From: Hyperoodon ampullatus
Lineage: Eukaryota > Chordata > Mammalia > Artiodactyla > Ziphiidae
Length of the DNA stretch: 64,000 nucleotides
Assembly (NCBI GenBank): GCA_949752795.1
Contig: OX457072.1
Location: 62,001-126,000 of the forward strand
Direction: 5' to 3'
Positions 35,155 through 47,833 of the stretch are shown piece after piece; the first letter of the stretch is position 1; each line of letters opens with the position of its first letter. The notes beneath the pieces were generated by a model. That model was not told the origin of the DNA and did no database searches. It saw only the letters and a program-made list of their open reading frames with translations. The position numbers and the translations under genes are program-made.

Positions 35155-36110
35155 GCCCTTGATTGCATTTTAAAAATTGTGGTCAAATAGAATGAAATTA
35201 ACTGTTTTAACAATTTTTAAGTCTGTGGTCTGTGACATTAAGTACCTTCATGTTGTTCCGAAACTATCACCACCATCCATCTCCAGAACTTTTCATCATC
35301 CCAAACTGAAACCCTATACCCATTAAACAACAATTCCTCATTTTCCCCTCCCCGCAGCCCCTGGCAACCACCATTTTACTTTATGTCTCTGAGTTTGATG
35401 ACGTGAGGGACCTAATATAAGTGGAATCATAATTTTTGTCCTTTTGTATCTGGCTTATTTCATTTAGCTTAATGTCTTGAAGGTTCTTCCATGTTGTATC
35501 GTGTGTCAGAATTTTTTTCTTTCTTTAAGGCTGAATGTAGTCCGTTGTATGTGTATACCACATTTTGTTTATCATTCATCCATTGATGGACATTTGGGTT
35601 GTTTCAACCTTTTGGCTCTTGTGAATGTGGCACTCTGAACATTGTTGTGGAAATGTCTGTTTGAGTCTCTGCTTTCAATTCTTTTGGGTATATGCTAGAT
35701 CATACGGTAATTATATTTTTAACTTTTGAGTAGCCACCATACTTTTATCCACAGTGACTGCATCATTAGCATTTCTATCAGAATGTATGAGGGTTTCAGT
35801 TTTTCCATATCCTTGCTAGGACTTATTAAAAATTTTTTTTTAATTTTAACTTTTTTTAATAGTAGTCATTCCTAATGGGTGTGAAGTGGTATCTCATTGT
35901 GGTTTTGATTCACAATTCTCTCATGAATAATGATGTTGAGCACCTTTTCATGTGCCTGTTATCCATATGTATATCTACTTTGGAGAAATGTCTCTTTAGG
36001 TCCTTTGCCCACTTAAAAATTGAGTTGTTGGTCTTTTCGTTGTTGAGTTGTTAGGAGTTCTTTATGTATTTTGGATATTTGTTCCTCATCAGATCTTGGA
36101 TTGCATCTTA
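35155..36110 (-). mobile_element. L1 fragment
   Basis: Reversed L1 3' region: 'cccctggcaaccaccatttt', 'cattgatggacatttgggtt', 'gtggttttgattcacaattc', 'tttggatatttgttcctcat'. Confidence 0.8.
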
Positions 36111-36324
36111 AGAAATGCTGGCTTGGGGTAAGGAGTTTGAATTGTGGAGTCAAACAGCCTGTGTGAACCTTGGCTCATGTGTAAGTTCCCTTGCATATTA
36201 AAACTGCCAGCTACCAGTCTAGAGCGATCTACCTCTTTCTTTGGTCTCTCCTTGTCCTCTGTGCATGGGCACCAGTTTCAGGCTTCACCTGGGGACTCCT
36301 GAGGTCGCAAACCTACAGCGTGTC

Positions 36325-37560
36325 AGGATTTCATTCCTTTTTAAGGCTGTGAATAGTTTTTATTTTCATGTACATGCTTATTTTGTTTATCCATTCATCC
36401 ATTGGTGGACATTTGGGTTGTTTCCAGTTTTTAGTTACTGCGAATAATGTTATTTTGAACTTTGACATTTAAACATACATTTGAGGGACTTCCCTGGTGG
36501 TCCAGGAGGTACGACTGCACGCTCCCAATCCAGGGGGCCTGGGTTCGATCCCTGGTCGGGGAACTAGATCCTGCATGCATGCCACAACAAAGAGTTCGCC
36601 TGCGGTAACTAAGAAGTCTGTGTGCTGCAACTAAGGAGTCTGCATGTTGCAGCGAAGATCCCACGTGCTGCAACTAAGACCTGGCACAGCCAAAATAAAT
36701 AAGTAAATATTAAAAAAAAAAAAACCCAAACATCCATTTGAGTCCCAGCTTTCAGTTCTTTTGGGAAATCGAATTGCTCAGAAGTAGAATTGCTAGATCC
36801 TATGGTAATTCTATGTTTAATTTTTTGGAGGATCCACTGTACCATTTTCTATAGCAACTGCATCATTTTGTATTTCTACCAGCAATGCACAGGGGTTCCA
36901 GTTTTTTCCATATCCTTGCCAATACTTATTACTTATTTATTTTTTGAGAGTAACTATTACAATGGGTGGGAGTTGGTGTCTCACATTGTGGTTTTGATTT
37001 GTGTTTCCCTAATGACTAATGATATCAAGCATCTTTTTATGTGATTGTTGGTCATTTGTATGCCCTCTTTGGAGAAATGTCTATCAGACTTTTACCGAGT
37101 TTTAAACTGAGTTGTTGAGTTGTGGGAGTTCTTCATATATTCTGGGTACTAGATTCTTAGTTGGATATGTGATTTGCAAATATTTTCTCCCATTATATGA
37201 ATTGTCCTTCTACTTTCTGATAATATCTTTTGAAATTCATAAGTTTTAAATATTGATGGTTTAGTTTATTCATTTTTTGTTAACTTGTCCTTTTGTGTCG
37301 TGTCTGAAACCACTGCTTAGTAACTTCTGTTATTTTTTGTCAGACCCTTGACAGAAATCGTTTGGCCACAGATATATGAGTTTTTCTGGACTATGAATTC
37401 TGTTCCATTGATTGGGTCTATTGTTATGCCCGTACCACACTTCTTTGATTACTGTTATTTTGTAGTAAGTTTTGAAATTGGGATGTGAGTTCCAGTCATG
37501 GAACTTTTGTGGTTTTCTCATAGAATCAGGATGAGTTACATGTTTGGTATCAATGTGTGA
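36325..37560 (-). mobile_element. L1 fragment, SINE-interrupted
   Basis: A second reversed L1 copy: 'ccattggtggacatttgggt', 'attgctagatcctatggtaa', 'gtgtttccctaatgactaat', 'gtaccacacttctttgatta'. A short MIR-like scrap lies just before it (36115-36190). Confidence 0.8.
36486..36727 (+). mobile_element. CHR-type SINE, the only one in sense with SPIDR
   Basis: Begins ggacttccctggtggtccag and ends in an A tract. The target duplication aaacatacatttgag / aaacatccatttgag is at 36471-36485 and 36728-36742. Confidence 0.93.
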
Positions 37561-37629
37561 CCATATAGGTGGGTTATTGTCAATCAGGGAACCTCACCTG
37601 AGCCTTGGTGTCCAGAGTTTTTACTGGGG

Positions 37630-37985
37630 CTTTGCTATGGACTGCATATTTGTGTTCTCTATTCCCAACCCCCATTCGTATGTTGAAACCTAATCCTCAA
37701 TGTGGTAGTATTTGGAGATGGAGTCTTTGAAAAGTAAATAGGTCATGAGGGTGGAGCTCTCATGAATGGGATTAGTGCCCTTATAAAAGAGGTTCCAGAG
37801 AGATCCCTCCTCCCTTTAGCATCAGTGAGGAAGTGATCCTTTGCCAGATTTCACCACTAACACTGAATCTGCTGACACCTTGATCTTGGACTTCCCAGCT
37901 TCTAGAACTTGAGAAGTGTTTGTTGTTTATAGGCTACCTACTTTATGGCATTTTGTTATAGTAGCCCAAACAGACTAAGGCTCCA
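37630..37985 (+). mobile_element. MaLR (MLT1-like) solo LTR
   Basis: Nearly complete series: 'tttgctatggactgcatatt', 'aggtcatgagggtggagctc', 'gggattagtgcccttataaa', 'caccttgatcttggacttcc', 'agcccaaacagactaaggct'. Confidence 0.85.
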
Positions 37986-38248
37986 TTACATAGACATAAA
38001 TGGCTGATCTCAGTCTCCAGTTCTTCTGTGTGACTGAAAGCCTTCATTCTAAATCACACTGTCTTTCTGGTGTCACCCGCCCCCATGCTAACTCTATGGG
38101 GTGTGATTAGCCACCACCCTAAATCACATTATTAGACTGTCTGGTGTAACTGAAGCTCTCAGGCAAAGAAAGACACTTCTGTCAGCCATGGAATTCCAAG
38201 GGCATAGACATTACTTTCCAGAAGCCAAGGACAAAGGCTAAACTTGTT
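37986..38248. other. Intron 1 sequence, nothing recognised
   Basis: No gene or clear repeat. Confidence 0.4.
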
Positions 38249-38360
38249 TGTTTGTTGTTTGGCCGCTCCGTGCAGCTTACAGGATCTTAGTTCTCTGAGC
38301 ATAGATCAAACTCAGGCCCCAGCAGTCGCACTGATTCCTAATCACTGGACCACCAGGGAA
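38249..38360 (-). mobile_element. Old, decayed CHR-type SINE
   Basis: Body phrases 'ggatcttagttctctgagca', 'tcaaactcaggccccagcag' and 'caccagggaattaa' survive with many differences. Confidence 0.75.
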
Positions 38361-39085
38361 TTAATTCCCTAGCCTTCCTTTTAGGTGAGGTTAGATTCTT
38401 TACTGCATGTTTACTTTTTCAGTCCTTCCCTAATAAGTCTTTTACCCATGGTTGTCTTTTTTTTCACACCTTAAGAGCCCATGTTTATGACAAACACAAA
38501 TCCTCTTCTCAGTCTGCAAATGTCTCTCCCTAATTCACATTCATGTGCCCTCATTTTGAAGTGAATTTGTGATTGCTGCCTTAACTCACAGAGTTACTAT
38601 AAGGCTTCAATGAGGGAAAGAAATTAAAAAGTGGTTTTTAGAATTAACCTCTGCAATCTTCGTACTGCCTCTGCATGTTTATACTAACTTCTGTTATTTT
38701 ACTTCTCTGTATTGTGTTTTGTGACAGGTCTAATGATCATATTGATTTCTTGAGGACAGGGTTCATGGTATTTCTCTGTGTTTTCTGTGCTTAAGTGATT
38801 ACAAGCACTGGTTTGTTGAATTTAGTTTTCAATAATGGTAAAAATATATTGAAATTCCATCTGCTTTTAACCACCAGAGTGGCTGCATTTGGTTGTGCAG
38901 GTTGAAAACTGCAGTGCGCAGAGGCCCTATACATAGTCACGTCCTGCAAAAGTTGTATATTTATTATGCTACTCTTTTCAGTAGATGGCAATAAAGCATC
39001 TTTCCTAATAAAATCAGTACATTATGACAATTTCCAAATATATGGAAGTCCAGTGACTTGAGAAGGGAGTGTTTTTTTCTCATTT
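38361..39085. other. Intron 1 sequence, nothing recognised
   Basis: No gene or clear repeat. Confidence 0.4.
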
Positions 39086-39312
39086 GCAGAAAAATGTAGC
39101 CCTATTAAGAATATGGTCCTTGGGCTTAAACTAGCTTGAATTTTGATCCTGGCTTTGCTGTTTACAGATACGTGATCTTGAAAAATGTCTTCAACAGTTA
39201 GTTTCTTTATCTGTAAAATGGAATTAATACTACTCATTTCACCATAAAATATCACCTAGGATCTATATGAGGTAATAGACATGAAACATTTGCAGTGACG
39301 TCTGGCAGCTAC
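39086..39312 (+). mobile_element. MIR element
   Basis: MIR landmarks: 'ttgatcctggctttgctgtt', 'gtttctttatctgtaaaatg', 'atgaggtaatagacatgaaa'. Confidence 0.75.
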
Positions 39313-39317
39313 TGAAT

Positions 39318-39668
39318 TATCTTAGTCTGTTCAGGCTGCTGTAACAAAAATGCCATAGGCTAATGGTTTATAAACAACACAGATGTGTCACAGCTCTGGA
39401 GGCTGGTAAGTTCAAATTTAAGGTGCCAGTACATTCAGTGTTTGTTGAGGGCCCACTTCATGGTTCATAGCCATCTTCTTTCTGTCCACACATAGTGGAT
39501 CTCTCTAGTACCTCTTATATAAGGGCACTAATCCCATTCATGAGGGTTCCATCCTTGTGAACTAAGCACCTCCCGAAGTCCTCACCTCCAAGTACCATCA
39601 CATTGGGGATTAGGTTTCAACATATGAATTATGGGGGGGACACAGATATTCCATCTGTAGCATAAATA
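39318..39668 (-). mobile_element. MaLR (MLT1-like) solo LTR, antisense
   Basis: Reversed MLT1 series: 'tagtctgttcaggctgctgt', 'cacagctctggaggctggta', 'agggcactaatcccattcat', 'ggattaggtttcaacatatg'. Confidence 0.85.
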
Positions 39669-39779
39669 TTCAGTTTGTGATAGCTAAACGATTGTGCTTC
39701 TTTTCATTGGAGCTGGTTTTACTTTAGTAGTGTGTGATTACATAGTCATATCTGAGGTGGTTTACAATTAGGTAAAAGT

Positions 39780-39998
39780 AATTTATTCAGTTGCATGAGG
39801 TCTTAGTTGTGGCAGGTGGGCTCCTTAGTTGCAGCTCGAGGGCTCCTTAGTTGTGGCTTGCCAGCTCCTTAGCTGTGGCATGCAAACTTTTAGTTGTGGT
39901 ATGCATGTGGGATCTAGTTCCCGGACCAGGGATCGAACCTGGGCCCCCTGCATTGGGAGCGCAGAGTCTTAATCACTGCACCACCAGGGAAGTCCCAT
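39780..39998 (-). mobile_element. CHR-type SINE
   Basis: Ends caccagggaagtcccat. The target duplication aattaggtaaaagt is at 39766-39779 and 39999-40012. It lies directly before the FAM136A retrocopy. Confidence 0.93.
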
Positions 39999-40019
39999 AA
40001 TTAGGTAAAAGTCTTAATT

Positions 40020-41157
40020 CAGGGGGAGGCAGGCTTGTGCGTGGGAGTCCATGTGGGCACCTGCGTGGCAGGGAGCGGTGCGGGGTCGCTGTGGCGGAGT
40101 TGCAGCAGCTCTGGTTGCAGGAGGCGGTGGACTCTATGGTGGTAAGTCTGGAGAGAGAACATCCGGAAGATGCAGGGCCTCATGTTCTGGTGCAGCGCCG
40201 CCTGCTGTGAGGGCAGCCAGGAGTCCATGCAGCAAGTGCACCAGTGCATTGAGCGCTGCCATGCACCTCTGGCTCAAGCCCAGGCCCTGGTGACCAGCGA
40301 GTTGGAGAAGTTCCAGGAGCGCCTGGCCCGGTGCACTATGTATTGCAACGACAAAGCCAAAGATTCAATAGATGTGGGGAGTAAATAGCTTCAGGTGAAG
40401 CGGCAGGTGGAGAGTTGCATGACCACGTGTGTGGATGGCCACATGAACCTCATCCCAACCATGACCAAGAAGGTGAAGGAGTGTCTCTCATCCATTGGGA
40501 AATAGATGTCTGCTACTGGCCATCGGGGCTGAAGGCAGCCATCTATTTAAAAAGAGGAATGGGGGTTTGGGTTTTCTAAGGAAAGTTTATGAATGAGGAA
40601 ATTAAGGATGGCAGCAAGTTTAAGGCCTATATCACTTGCCTTTGGACACTGGTGCCTTTGTGTTTGAAACCTAGAAAGTGAAAAAAAACTGGGGCTAAAA
40701 TTGGGGTCAGAGATAGCAAGGGAGAGTTTTTGTGAGCCTGAATTTCACGTGGCAAGTGCTTATCCTGGCAACAGGGCGTCTCCCTTGTACCAAATCAGAG
40801 CCCTCCAAGGTACCAGATTCTCATAGTACACAGATACCAACAGGCTGGCACGCTTATCTGACCTGATTATGATCCAGTAGAGCATGAGGAGAGATGTTTC
40901 TGTTCGTTGCCAACCTCCTGTTTACCAGAAGGATCACTACCACATTTTCCACAAACTGGAAAGAAAACAAAATCCACGACGTCACTAATTTAGAACGGGA
41001 AAGGGGGCTTCTGGGGCTTTGTGTTGCGTGGCTTTGTCTAATATACAGAGGCATGCGGTTGCTTTAAGACGTAGTGTTGATAGAGGTGCTTTGGATAAAG
41101 CCTTGAAAGGGTGCTTGTAGATACTCATTTCTGACCGTCAGGATGTGGATGCGCATT

Positions 41158-41193
<36 letters not shown>

Positions 41194-41350
41194 TTTTTGC
41201 TTTATCACAAATTTAATCAGTTATATGTATACATATGTTCCCATATCCCCTCCCTTTTGCCGCATTTCTTAAAATTCTCACACATGACATCTTTCAGCCT
41301 GGAGACCCTGCTAAATTATAAGAAGCGCTGTCACACTGGTAGGGGAAGCA
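40020..41350 (+). pseudogene. FAM136A processed pseudogene
   Basis: FAM136A is a small mitochondrial protein. The coding part spans about 40091-40505 without introns. The start codon is GTG (40091) where ATG is expected, before GCGGAGTTGCAGCAGCTC. A two-base loss near 40158 shifts the frame, after which [35 protein letters not shown] and [20 protein letters not shown] follow. A premature TAG stands in place of the Glu after GSK (about 40386). The tail TMTKKVKE...SIGK and a stop (40503-40505) are recognisable. The rest to about 41,350 is probably its 3' UTR, broken by a short L1 piece at 41162-41260. It cannot make a full protein. Confidence 0.9.
41162..41260 (-). mobile_element. Very short L1 3'-end insertion
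   Basis: A T tract of about 30 followed by some 70 bases of reversed L1 3' end ('tttatcacaaatttaatcag'). The exact 10-bp target duplication cgcatttctt flanks it (41152-41161 and 41261-41270). Confidence 0.88.
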
Positions 41351-43215
41351 TGTTGCTGCAAATGGCATTATTTCATACTTTTTTTTATGACTGAGTAGTA
41401 TTTCATTGTAATTATATACCACATTTTCTTTATCTACTTATTTGTCAGTGGACATTTGGGTTGCTTCCATGTCTTGGCTGTTCTAAATAGTGTTGCTATG
41501 AACACTGGGGTGCGTGTATCTTTTTGAATTAGAATTTTCTCTGGATATATGTCAAGGAGTGGGATTGTTGGATCATATGGTAACTCTATTTTTAGTTTTT
41601 TAAGGCACCTCTATACTGTTTTCCATAGTGGCTGTACCAATTTACATTCCCGCCAACAATGTAAGAGGGTTCCCTTTTCTCCACACCCCTGCAGCATTTA
41701 TTATTTGTAGACTTTTTAATGGAATGGCCATTCTGACCAGTGTGAGGTGATACCTTATCGTAGTTTTGATTTGCATTTCTCTGATAATTAGCAACGTTGA
41801 GCATCTTTTCATGTGCCTATCGGTCATCTGTATATCTTCTTAGGAGAAATGTTTATTTAGGTCTTCTGACTGTTTTTTTTTGATTGGGTTGTTTGGTTTT
41901 TCTGTTACTGAGTTATATGAGCCGATTGTATATCTTGGAAGTTAAGCCCTTGTTGGTTGCATCGTTTGCAAATATTTTCCCCCTGCCCATAGTTTGTCTT
42001 TTCGTTTTGTTTATGGTTTCCTTTGCTGTGCAAAAGCTCATAAGTTTGATTAGGTCCTATTTGTTGATTTTTGTTTTTATTTCTATTGCCTTGGGAGACT
42101 GACCTAAGAAAACATTGCTACAGTTTATGTTAGAGAATGTTTTGCGTGTGTTCTCTTGTAGGAGCTTTGTGGTGTCCTATCTTAAGTATTTAAGACATTT
42201 TGAGTTCATTTTTGTGTATTGTGTGAGGGAGTGCTCTCACTTATTGGTTTACATGTGGCTGTCCAGCTTAACCAACGTCATTTGCCAAAAAGAATGTCTT
42301 TTTTCTGTTGTATGTTCTTGCTTTGTCAAAGATTAAATGACTGTAGGTGTGTGGGTTTAATTCTGGGCTCTCCGTTCTGTTCCACTGATGCATATGTCTG
42401 TTTTTGTGGCAGTACCACGCTGTTTGATTACTCTAGTTTTGCAGTATTGTTTGAAGCCCGAGAGGGTTATGCCTCCAGCTTTGTTCTTTTTCCTCAGGAT
42501 TGCTTTGGCAGTTCTGGGTCTTTCATGGTTCCATATAAATTTTAGGATTATTTGTTTTAGTTCTGTGAAGAATGTCACGGGTAATTTGATGGTAATCGCA
42601 TTAAATCTGTAGATTGTGCTTTGGGTAGTATGGCCGTTTTAACGATATTAATTCTTCCAATCCAAGAGCGTGGTGTATCTTTCAGTTTCTTTAAATTATC
42701 TTTAGCTTTCTTTATCAATGTTTTATAGTTCTCAGTGTTAAGTCTTTCACTTCCTTGGTCAGTTTTATTCTAAGTATTTTATTATTTTTGATGCGATTTT
42801 AAAAGGGATTTTTTTTTTACTTTCCCTTTTTGATATTTCATTGTTAGTATAAAGAAATACAGTCAATTCCTGAATGTTAATTTTGTATCCTGCTACCTTG
42901 CTGAATTTATCAGTTCTAGTGGTTTTTGTGTGGAGTCTTTAGGGTTTTCTACATATAGTATCATGTCATCTGCATAAAATGACAGTTTTATCTCTTCCCT
43001 TCCAGTTTGGTTACCTTTTGTTTCTTTTTCTTGTCTGATTGTTGTGGCTAGGACTTCCAATACTATGTTGAATAGAAGTGGTGAGAGTGGCCATTCTTGT
43101 CTTATTCCAGGAATCAGCAGAAAGGCTTTCAACTTTTCACCATTGAGTATTATGTTGGCTCTAGGTTTGTCACAAATAGCTTTTATTAAGTACCTTTTTA
43201 ACTGATTGTTTTTAA
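41351..43215 (-). mobile_element. L1 fragment, 5'-truncated, with reverse transcriptase remnant
   Basis: Reversed L1: 'gctgcaaatggcattatttc', 'atatgtcaaggagtgggatt' and 'gtgtgaggtgataccttatc'. The minus strand at 42893-43132 encodes part of the reverse transcriptase, including [20 protein letters not shown] and the catalytic-site YADDMILY. Another frame (42357-42578) has the RRAQN and [16 protein letters not shown] text. All frames are broken. It ends near 43,200. Confidence 0.88.
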
Positions 43216-44879
43216 GTTAAAGTCTATTGTAATTTTATTCAGACTTTTCGTCTTCTGAAGAGTAGGCGGGTTAGGCTTGAACTGTAAGTAGAGATTTGGT
43301 TAGAGGGCTGTGAGGGAAGGAGGGACAAAGACTTGAACCTGTAGCCTTTGAAGGGGTCTTGCTGATAATCCTGCCTTTGCATGAGAATAAATTTATCACA
43401 GTTGGAGTTTATAGGTTGCTGTGCTTCAACTTCTCAACAGTGAGGAAGCAGGAATGGGAAAGAACCAAGGCAAACTCATTGTTTGCTTTTGAGTGGGGAG
43501 TGATCAGTAAAATAAAATTGGACCCAGAGTGTGATATATTAGCAGCTGTCATTGTTTTATGTCTTTAAGCCCTTAGATTAAGGGTAATGTCAGTGGAGCC
43601 AAGAGTGGTTTTAGGTAGCCTGGCATGGGAACTTGGTTTCTAGCAGAGGAATTTTCCATTTCAGAAAAAAATAAGTTTCAGACTAATGGTATTCTGAGCT
43701 GGTGTACAGGGCTAGTGGAAAATAGTTCTGCTTTTCTTTTCAAGTGTTGAAAATTAAATACATCACCATATTTCCAACATTGTTACGTTAAGAAGTTCCG
43801 GATTGTTGAGAAGAATGAGAAAAAGAGGGGCTAGATTGCTAGAGATTAGGATTCTAGCATCAGAGTCTTAGAATAGCTGTAGTAAATTAGTCTGGTTTGT
43901 TTGAACAGTTTAGGTGTGTGATGACACCAAAACTAGGTGATTATTGTACTGTAAGTTTAAGCATAATTGTACATTCCAGATATTTACTACTTAGCCAAAG
44001 TAATCTTAAGTTTGAAAGTATACGAAAATTATACAAAATGTGGCAACTGTTTCCTTTATTTTCTCTGATGACAGAAGAAGAAATGAATTTAAACTGCTAC
44101 ATGATTTAATGCCTTTGTGACCAAAAACTTTAAAACACTGGAATGGCTATGGATTCTTTCCTGAAAAAACTCTTCCGTGAATGGAAGAGATAGTATTGAT
44201 ATGAACTTCCTTAAATGAAGCAATGATTTAGGTGATCCCTAACCTTATTTAGCATATGCTGAAATTATTTAACAGACAAGGGATAAACCAGCAAGTTCTG
44301 GAAGCTAGCACTTCTAGAGTTTGCCACTTGTAGAATGTAAGTTATAAGTGAATCCTGGTTTGGGGGTCATAGAAGACATAAACACATGAAAATAGCATTC
44401 TCTGCTGTGGCAGTGGAGGTGCTATTGGAAGTGCTGATTTCCAAAGGAGTGGTTCAAGGAGGATGACTGAGGGCTGTGACAGCACAGGAGGGTTCGTGAA
44501 GAAGGCAGTCCTTGGGCCAAATCCTGAGGGGTCCAGCAGTCAGACTGAAGAGAGTTGGAAAGACAGCCTGGCAGGAAACAAGGGGAAGGGCAAAGTTGTC
44601 TTGAACCTTATAGGCAGTTTTCAGAAATTTTGTTATGCTTTGTGAAAATTTATTTTACTTACATGTTTTTTTCTCAGGCTTGTTCTAATACCCTTTATTT
44701 TCTTATTTATTAACATCTGTTGTCCCCACATCAGGAGGGTCAGGCTTTCTTAATCGGCATTGCCTGACTGTGAGAAAGGTGAGAAAGCTAGAGCACTGGT
44801 TATGGGGGCAGCTCATGGAATAGTGACTTTGACTCTGCAATAAACTGACCTTTTCCAAAGAGTCATTTAATTCCCTTCT
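43216..44879. other. Intron 1 sequence, nothing recognised
   Basis: Mostly AT-rich, unique-looking; short frames only. Confidence 0.4.
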
Positions 44880-45078
44880 TCTTTATTTTTAATGTTTTTT
44901 TGAAATATTTATTTGGTTGCGCCAGATCTAAGTTGCGGCAGGTGGGCTCCTTAGTTGTGGCATGTGAACTCTTAGTTGTGGCTTGCATGTGGGATCTAGT
45001 TCCCTGACCAGGGATAGAACCCGGGCCCCCTGCATTGGGAGCGCAGAGTCTCATCCACTGCGCCACCAAGAAAGTCGC
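44880..45078 (-). mobile_element. CHR-type SINE
   Basis: Ends ccaccaagaaagtcgc. The target duplication ttaattcccttct / ttcattcccttct is at 44867-44879 and 45079-45091. Confidence 0.9.
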
Positions 45079-45091
45079 TTCATTCCCTTCT

Positions 45092-47833
45092 GCTCCTTAA
45101 ACTGTCTGAGAGGCCGTAGAGTTCTAATCAGTAAGCTGCTTTTTCTTATTTTTCGAGGTTTGAAATATTGTAGTTGGTCATTAGATTAAGACAGTATTCT
45201 TATGAATCATAGTGTATGAAAATATAAGCATCTTTATAAAAATGTCTAAAGTACGTTCTCATATTAACTCTGCTGAATGTTAATCACCTCTTCTTCTACC
45301 TTCCGTTACGGTGGTCTGTGGTACTATTATTTCACAGTATTGTCATTAGTGTCAATTTTATCTTGGTAGTCGTCTTGAGGTAAGTATATTTATTATTCTC
45401 ATTTTACTGATACAGAAACTGGATCTTGGGAAGTGTCAGTGTAGCCAACCAGTAGCTCAGCGGTGACTCTGGCCAGGTCGTTCTGACAGCACAGCTTGAA
45501 GATGGGAGCTGAAAGGATTTGTGTGCTGCTTGTGAAATTTCCTGGATGTTTCTAAGCTTGAGGAGGATAATAACTCAGGACATTTGGAATTAGGACTAGC
45601 CTGGGAAATCAAGGATCTATGGGTAGCCATCACCAAAGTACATTTCTTCCTTTGTTCAAGTCCAAGACAGCTTTCTCCAGGAAACATTCTCTCTATCTAT
45701 TTTTGAGCTCATTAGCCCAATTTTGGTCTGTTTCTTCCTCCACTCTAATTATATCCTTAGAACCCTAGGTCTTTGAAGATGGAAACTGTCTTTAGCTGTA
45801 TGCCTTCAGAGGGCTCAGTGAATCATTTCATCTCAGTACGAATATTTACGGAGTATTGTGGTCCAGCTCTTTCAGTAGCTGGTGATTGAAGGCCACCTTC
45901 AGCTGGACAGAGGCACAGAAGATTGATGGGTTGGCTTGCAGTTGACAGCATCTGGGCACCTGGGCAGCTCAGGGACCTGACTTACAGCCTGGAGCATGAT
46001 TTGTGCCTCTTCTTTCTTTCTCAGGTTTCTTCATATTATATGGGACAAGGTGGCTGGCTGCTTTGGGGCCACACCCTTGGCCAAGCTGGGAAGAAGAGAA
46101 TCTTCTCCAGTAGCCCCAGTTAGAAAAGTCCTGGAGAGGGCCTCTGACTGCCTCAACTTGGGTCCCATGGCATCCTTGGACCAGTTACTATGGCCAGGCT
46201 GATGTCCTATGATTATCCTTGGCCAGGTTGGGCACCCAAAACTGTGGTGGTGGGAGTGTGTTTTGTCACTAGAAATGTGGATGGATGAGAAGGCTGGGTA
46301 GTGAAGTCGCCCTGTAAGCACCTGCTCTGTGGCTGAGTAAACACTGTGGAGAGAGAAATACACATGTTCTAGAGAGCTGTGGCCAGGTATTGTTTATGAG
46401 GATAAGTAGATGAAATGGACATGAGTTTAACACAGCCTGAGGGCTGTGTTTACCCTTAGGTTTATACTTACTGACTTATTTACTTTAGATATTTTAGATT
46501 TTGTGACAGGTGTGGTAATAGTCAAGACATTTGCATATTCATTCAAGAGTCATTTAGTGAGTACCTCAGTGGGGAGTGCTGTGCACTGGGGATAAGATGA
46601 AGAGGCATGAGACTCCTGCCCTCAGAAGCTCTTATTCTAGGGAAAGGAGTAGATGGGGCAGGAAACAGGCTGTTGTCCCAGAGGGAGGGATTAAGCGGAG
46701 GCATGGAGGGATGTTTCATGGAAAAGATGGGCCAGGATCCGTGGCAGAGTTGGAGAGACTCAAAGAAGAGGAGAGGTGATTTCTGGCGAAGAGTTCCATG
46801 GATGCAGGTGTGGTGTTGGAAATGCTCCACTTGGCAGCAGCAAGGGGAGTAGAACAGATTGGCTGGGGAAGCAGAAGCAGAGGCTGAGGAGTGCTGTTGA
46901 AGGCCAGGATAGTAGGTATCAGAACTTGGGCTCAGGCCCTCGCGTCAGTGAATTTGTGGGAGGGTCTCTGTTGCCACTGCCTGAGCTGCTGGAGGGCAAA
47001 GTCTTTCCTGCTCGTCTTGTATCCCTGGGGCCTGGCAGAGTGTCTGCCTGCAGTGGGCACTCAGTACATGTTTACTGACAGACTGAAGATGAGGACATTA
47101 GAATTCTGTCTTTTATGTGAAGTAAGTTGGAGGGTTCTAGTCCCTAAAGAGTCTGAGTATGGATGAACTCCAGAGAAGCAGAGGACAAGTCGGATGCAAC
47201 CAAAGCAGTGAGTGACAGGCCTGAGAGACGTTCTGTTGCCAGAGAGAAGGAAAACACACGTGCGCAATAAACTTGATAGGCCAGGCTCTGAGCATCACAG
47301 CGCCTACCGACTAGCTGACGTGGTTAAAACTTTACATCTGTTCCTCATATTTGACAGGAACAGATTTGAGAGCCACTGAATCATTGTCTCTGCTTAATGT
47401 AGATCAATTTCTGGGTGAAAGAGGGTTGACATCCTTCAAGTATGTGGCTAGAGCCATTGGGATACATTGGGATACATATATTATTCAGATACCCAAGGAA
47501 ACTTCCTTTTTGGATTGTTAGACGTCTGATTTGTTCCCCAAATTTATTACATGATATCCAAAACAATATTTAGAAATTTTCACTTCTTTCCAAGGGGAGT
47601 ATCCCACAGATGTATAGTGGAATGCATTTGGTTTTACAGGGAGTAAAGTTTCAAAATGAGGAAATAAAATACATAAGCACGGTGTCCTTGAGAGACGAAA
47701 CATTGAGCAGAGCGCCAAGAAGAAGGAGAAGTGGTCTCTGAGGGGCTGACGTGGATGGGAAAGCAGTGAAGCAGAGTTTAACCTTTTTGTGTTTTAAGTG
47801 GTTGCTTTTTTCTGAAGTATGGTCTATTCAGAG
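45092..47833. other. Intron 1 sequence, only weak ancient repeats
   Basis: A MIR-like scrap in reverse lies near 45380-45480 ('cattttactgatacagaaac') and an L2-like 3' scrap near 46990-47090 ('ggcactcagtacatgtttac'). No gene was recognised. Confidence 0.4.

Noticed and set aside
42893..43132. Reverse transcriptase-like peptide with YADD
   Set aside because: It is part of a broken L1 ORF2 and not a separate gene or a retron-like system.
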